From NCBI GenBank assembly GCA_900546255.1, contig URCB01000068.1:1-9090 (forward strand): 9,090 nucleotides of DNA. The letters run 5' to 3'. Both the position numbers and the translations under genes were made by a program. Of the stretch, positions 6,103 through 9,090 are shown one piece after another; position 1 is the stretch's first letter; every line of letters begins with the position of its first letter. The DNA comes from an uncultured Eubacteriales bacterium (GTDB lineage: Bacteria; Bacillota; Clostridia; Oscillospirales; Oscillospiraceae). The notes under the pieces were generated by a model that had not been told where the DNA came from, did not search any database, and saw only the letters and a list, made by a program, of their open reading frames with translations.

Positions 6103-6336
6103 TTACAGGGCTGTCTCCTGCTTTTTCTTGGCGTTCCGCCGCTCCTTCACCAGGGGAACGAGGATGAGTCCCAACCCAAGGAGCAGGAAAACAACGCCGC
6201 CCAAGGTGAACAGACCGCCGTGGGCCAGGCCCGTTTTGGGGATCATCTCCGTCACGCCACGCCAGATGACCAGCGCACCGATGCCTGCGATGATGACACC
6301 GGCCACCAAGAAAATATTACGAAAACCTTTCTCCAT
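6103..6336 (-). CDS. hypothetical two-helix small membrane protein
   Basis: A 77-residue protein I do not recognise. Two hydrophobic segments (about 8-25 and 40-63, the latter Gly/Leu-rich) are joined by a short loop with RGVTEMIPKTG. The N-terminus (EKGFR) and the C-terminal tail (KERRNAKKK) are positively charged, so both ends should be cytoplasmic by the positive-inside rule, forming a hairpin. The ATG at 6336 is 2 nt after the gyrA stop, with AAAGGA about 9 nt upstream overlapping the gyrA end. rnhA begins 6 nt after its stop. The tight packing and clear start support a real gene in a gyrA operon; function unknown. Confidence 0.8.
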   Translation of the reverse strand: MEKGFRNIFLVAGVIIAGIGALVIWRGVTEMIPKTGLAHGGLFTLGGVVFLLLGLGLILVPLVKERRNAKKKQETAL

Positions 6337-6338
6337 GC

Positions 6339-8867
6339 TTAGGGTTCCTTTCCGGCCTGGTTGGCCTCTTCCGCTGCGTCCTCTTCCTCGTTCTCCTTGG
6401 GGACCCGGGCCAGGGCGATCACCTTGGTGTCCCTGTCCACCCGCATGACTCGGACGCCCTGGGCCGTGCGGCTATAGAGGTTGATGTCGGCAGCGGCCAT
6501 ACGGATGATGGTGCCGTCGTCGGAGATGAGCAGGATGTCGTCCTCCTCCTCCACCAACTGCACCCCGGCGGCCTTGCCGGTTTTCTCGGTAATTTGATAG
6601 CCCTTCAGGCCGTAACCACCCCGGTGCTGGGGTTCCCCGCCGGCGCGGATGAACTCCTCAATGGCAGTGCGCTTGCCATAGCCGTGCTCGGTGATGGTGA
6701 GGACGGTGGTGTTGGGGATGGCCCGCACCCCGCCGATGACAAAGTCCCCTTCCCGGAGCTTGATGCCCCGGACGCCTACCGCGGTGCGGCCCATGGGGCG
6801 CACGTCGCTCTCCCGGAAGCAGATGGCCATGCCGTCGTGGGTGGCGATGAGGATGTTGTCCTGGCCGTCGGTCTCCAAGACGGCCATGAGCTCGTCCCCC
6901 TCCTCCAGGGTGAGCACCCGCAGGCCTACGGTGCGGATGTTCCGGAAGGCGGACTTCTCGGTGCGCTTCACGGTACCGCTGCGGGTGACCATGAAGAGGT
7001 AGCCGTTCTCGTCATAGTCCCGGCCGTGGAGCATGGCGGTGACCTTCTCCCCCGGCTCGAACTGGAAGATGTTATTGAGATGGGTGCCCTTGGCGGTACG
7101 GCTGGCCTCGGGGATCTGGTACCCCTTCTTCCGGTACACCCGGCCGGAGCTGGTGAAGAAGAGGATATTGTCGTGGCTGGAGGCGGTGAAGAGGGTGTCC
7201 ACATAGTCCTCCTCCCGGAGGCTCTGGGCGGAGATCCCCTTGCCCCCCCGGCGCTGGGCCCGGTAGGTGTCCACGGGCATCCGCTTCATGTACCCGGCAG
7301 CGGTGAGGGTAAAGACGCAGGACTCCTCCTCAATGAGGTCCTCGATGTCGATCTCGTCCACCACATCCTGGATCTCGGTGAGACGGTCGTCCCCGTACTT
7401 GTCCCGGATCTCGGTGAGCTCCTCCTTCATCACCCCCACCAGCTTGTCCCGGTTGGACAGGAGCTCCTGGTACCAGGCGATCTTCTTTTCCAGCTCGTCG
7501 TACTCGTTCTGGAGCTTCTCCCGGTTCAGGCCCTGGAGGGCGATAAGGCGCATGTCGCAGATGGCCTGGGCCTGGACCTCGTCCAGGTCGAACCGGCGCA
7601 TCAAGTTCTCCTTGGCGTCGTCGTAGCTGGCCCGGATGATGCGGATGACCTCGTCGATGTTTTCCTGGGCAATGAGCAGGCCCTCCAGCAGGTGGGCCCG
7701 TTCCTCCGCCTTTCGCTTTTCATAGCGGGTGCGGCGGGTGATGACCTCTTCCTGGAAGGTTAAGTACTCGTCCAAAATATGCCGCAGGGAGAGGACCCTG
7801 GGCTGGGACTGGTTGTTCACCAAGGCCAGCATGTTGATGGCGAAGGTGGTCTGCAACTGGGTCTGGGTGAGCAGGTGGTTGAGGACCACCTGGGGGTTGG
7901 CGTCGTGCTTGAGTTCGATGACGATGCGCATACCGTTGCGGTCGGACTCGTCCCGGAGGTCGGAGATGCCTTCCAGCTTCTTCTCCTTCACCTGCTCGGC
8001 GATGGCGGCGATGAGCATCCGCTTGTTCACCTGGTAGGGCAGTTCGGTGACGATGATCCGGGTGCGCTCGTGGTTGCGGCCGTACTCCTCAAACTCCGTC
8101 CGGGCCCGCACGGTGACCCGGCCCCGGCCGGTGGCGTAGGCCGCCCGGATGCCGGACCGGCCCATGATGATCCCCTTGGTGGGAAAGTCCGGGCCCTTGA
8201 TGTACTGCATGAGGTCGTTGAGATCGGCCTCGGGGTTGTCCAAAATGCAGATGGCCGCGTCGATGACCTCCCGCAGGTTGTGGGGGGGGATGTTGGTGGC
8301 CATACCCACGGCGATGCCCGCCGAGCCGTTGACCAGCAGGTTGGGGAAGCGGGCAGGGAGGACCCGGGGCTCCCTCCGGCTCTCGTCGAAGTTGGGGTCC
8401 CAGTCCACGGTGTCCTTCTCGATGTCCCGGAGCATGTCCCCGGCGATCTTGGCCATCCGGGCCTCGGTGTACCGGTAGGCGGCGGGGGGGTCCCCATCCA
8501 CCGAGCCGAAGTTGCCGTGGCCCTCGATGAGGGGGTAGCGCATGGAGAAGTCCTGGGCCAGGCGGACCAGGGCGTCATACACGGAATTGTCCCCATGGGG
8601 GTGGTACTTACCCAACACATCGCCTACGCAGGTGGCGGATTTCTTGAAGGGTTTGTCGGAGGTCAGGCCACTCTCGTACATGGAGTACAAGATTCGCCGG
8701 TGGACGGGCTTCAGGCCGTCCCGCACATCGGGCAGGGCCCGGCCCACGATGACGGACATGGCGTAGTCGATGTAGCTGTCCTTCATCTCCTTGACCAGCT
8801 CGGACTCCACGATGTGCTGGTTGGGGAAGGCGATGTCCTCCGGGCGATAGTCTTTGTTTTTTGCCAT
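6339..8867 (-). CDS. gyrA: DNA gyrase subunit A
   Basis: GyrA cuts and rejoins DNA in the A2B2 gyrase that introduces negative supercoils. The 842-residue protein is complete. N-terminal breakage-reunion domain: [11 protein letters not shown] (51-61), the quinolone-binding segment (about 78-122), catalytic Tyr133 in [10 protein letters not shown] (129-138), and the coiled-coil stretch (about 375-495). The C-terminal beta-pinwheel begins near 512 and carries the GyrA box QRRGGKG (538-544), which marks GyrA rather than ParC; repeated blade motifs follow, and the tail is acidic (EENEEED type). An ATG with AAGGAG 7 nt upstream fixes the start. Position 94, matching E. coli Ser83, is Asn (codon AAT), followed by Ser95; the Asp87 equivalent (Asp98) is kept. 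It probably leads an operon with the small membrane protein and rnhA. No gyrB is in the window. Confidence 0.97.
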   Translation of the reverse strand: MAKNKDYRPEDIAFPNQHIVESELVKEMKDSYIDYAMSVIVGRALPDVRDGLKPVHRRILYSMYESGLTSDKPFKKSATCVGDVLGKYHPHGDNSVYDALVRLAQDFSMRYPLIEGHGNFGSVDGDPPAAYRYTEARMAKIAGDMLRDIEKDTVDWDPNFDESRREPRVLPARFPNLLVNGSAGIAVGMATNIPPHNLREVIDAAICILDNPEADLNDLMQYIKGPDFPTKGIIMGRSGIRAAYATGRGRVTVRARTEFEEYGRNHERTRIIVTELPYQVNKRMLIAAIAEQVKEKKLEGISDLRDESDRNGMRIVIELKHDANPQVVLNHLLTQTQLQTTFAINMLALVNNQSQPRVLSLRHILDEYLTFQEEVITRRTRYEKRKAEERAHLLEGLLIAQENIDEVIRIIRASYDDAKENLMRRFDLDEVQAQAICDMRLIALQGLNREKLQNEYDELEKKIAWYQELLSNRDKLVGVMKEELTEIRDKYGDDRLTEIQDVVDEIDIEDLIEEESCVFTLTAAGYMKRMPVDTYRAQRRGGKGISAQSLREEDYVDTLFTASSHDNILFFTSSGRVYRKKGYQIPEASRTAKGTHLNNIFQFEPGEKVTAMLHGRDYDENGYLFMVTRSGTVKRTEKSAFRNIRTVGLRVLTLEEGDELMAVLETDGQDNILIATHDGMAICFRESDVRPMGRTAVGVRGIKLREGDFVIGGVRAIPNTTVLTITEHGYGKRTAIEEFIRAGGEPQHRGGYGLKGYQITEKTGKAAGVQLVEEEDDILLISDDGTIIRMAAADINLYSRTAQGVRVMRVDRDTKVIALARVPKENEEEDAAEEANQAGKEP

Positions 8868-9090
8868 AGTTTCACTCCTTTATCTCCGCCGCCAGGCGGC
8901 GGGACCCGGAACTTCCAGGGTAAAGGCCCGCCGGAAAGGCGGGGGTCCTCTGTCGTCGATAGGTGGTCCCGTTTGGACCTGCGCAGGTTAGCACCTGCGA
9001 GGTGGTTTCCCGCCCGGCCCCGGGCGGGGGCCCGGCTTTCTTTGGAAGAAAGCCGGAGGAAAGAACACCAGGGAGGAAGAGGTTCTTCCT
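8868..9090 (-). promoter_or_regulatory. gyrA upstream region, chain of stem-loops
   Basis: No gene is visible. The region holds at least six inverted repeats: 8886-8902 (CCGCCGCC-A-GGCGGCGG, ending 5 nt before the gyrA SD at 8875-8880), 8927-8943 (CCCGCC-GGAAA-GGCGGG), 8965-8979 (GGTCC/GGACC), 8982-8999 (7 bp around TAGC), 9009-9031 (GC palindrome), 9032-9056 (11 perfect bp) and 9074-9090 (7 bp at the window edge). I could not identify a convincing -10/-35 pair. It may be a long structured leader, the 3' end of an upstream transcript, or repeat-derived spacer. Confidence 0.45.
9009..9031. repeat. 23-nt GC near-palindrome, copy 2
   Basis: Exact copy, inverted, of the element at 56-78, here 142 nt upstream of gyrA and directly followed by another 11-bp hairpin (9032-9056). 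The sequences outside the 23 nt differ between the two copies. Confidence 0.5.

Noticed and set aside
6594..7763. Plus-strand open frame (389 codons) opposite gyrA
   Set aside because: Shadow of gyrA with biased composition (Val, Leu, Gly, Asp, His) and no start signals.

Overview
The window looks like chromosomal backbone from a GC-rich, endospore-forming Firmicute, most likely a member of the Oscillospiraceae/Ruminococcaceae-type Clostridia. This is inferred from a spore germination protease, a YtvI-like sporulation membrane protein, Gram-positive-style purine-rich ribosome binding sites, and coding regions that strongly favour G/C in third codon positions. No species can be named from the sequence alone. 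I found no phage, IS element, CRISPR array, tRNA or rRNA. The content is mostly housekeeping, and I did not find a convincing new defence, mobile or biosynthetic system.

Left part (1-3608), all genes on the minus strand. Bases 1-324 carry no supported gene, but 1-219 is a dense chain of short GC-rich stem-loops followed by a 14-bp hairpin at 220-258. Next, in transcription order from the right, come rpsT (ribosomal protein S20, TTG start, clear promoter and intrinsic terminator), an AI-2E/YtvI-family polytopic membrane protein, and a membrane-anchored HtrA/DegP-type serine protease with one PDZ domain and a Gln-rich tail.

Middle (3609-4855). gpr, the aspartic-type protease that degrades small acid-soluble spore proteins at germination, is read on the plus strand, divergent from rpsT. 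It converges on a HAD-family phosphatase gene, and the two are separated by a nearly perfect 41-nt bidirectional terminator.

Right part (4856-9090), minus strand. The gyrA gene (DNA gyrase A), a 77-residue two-helix membrane protein of unknown function and rnhA (RNase HI) are packed 2 and 6 nt apart and probably form one operon ending at a terminator near 5603-5634. The HAD gene follows. No gyrB is visible. Upstream of gyrA, 8868-9090 is a second non-coding chain of stem-loops. It shares a 23-nt GC-rich near-palindrome with the hairpin region at the left end.

Points most worth following up are the two hairpin-rich intergenic regions, leader hairpins lying just upstream of the Shine-Dalgarno sequence of four genes, an Asn at the main quinolone-contact position of GyrA, the unknown membrane protein between gyrA and rnhA, and the very short propeptide of the germination protease.
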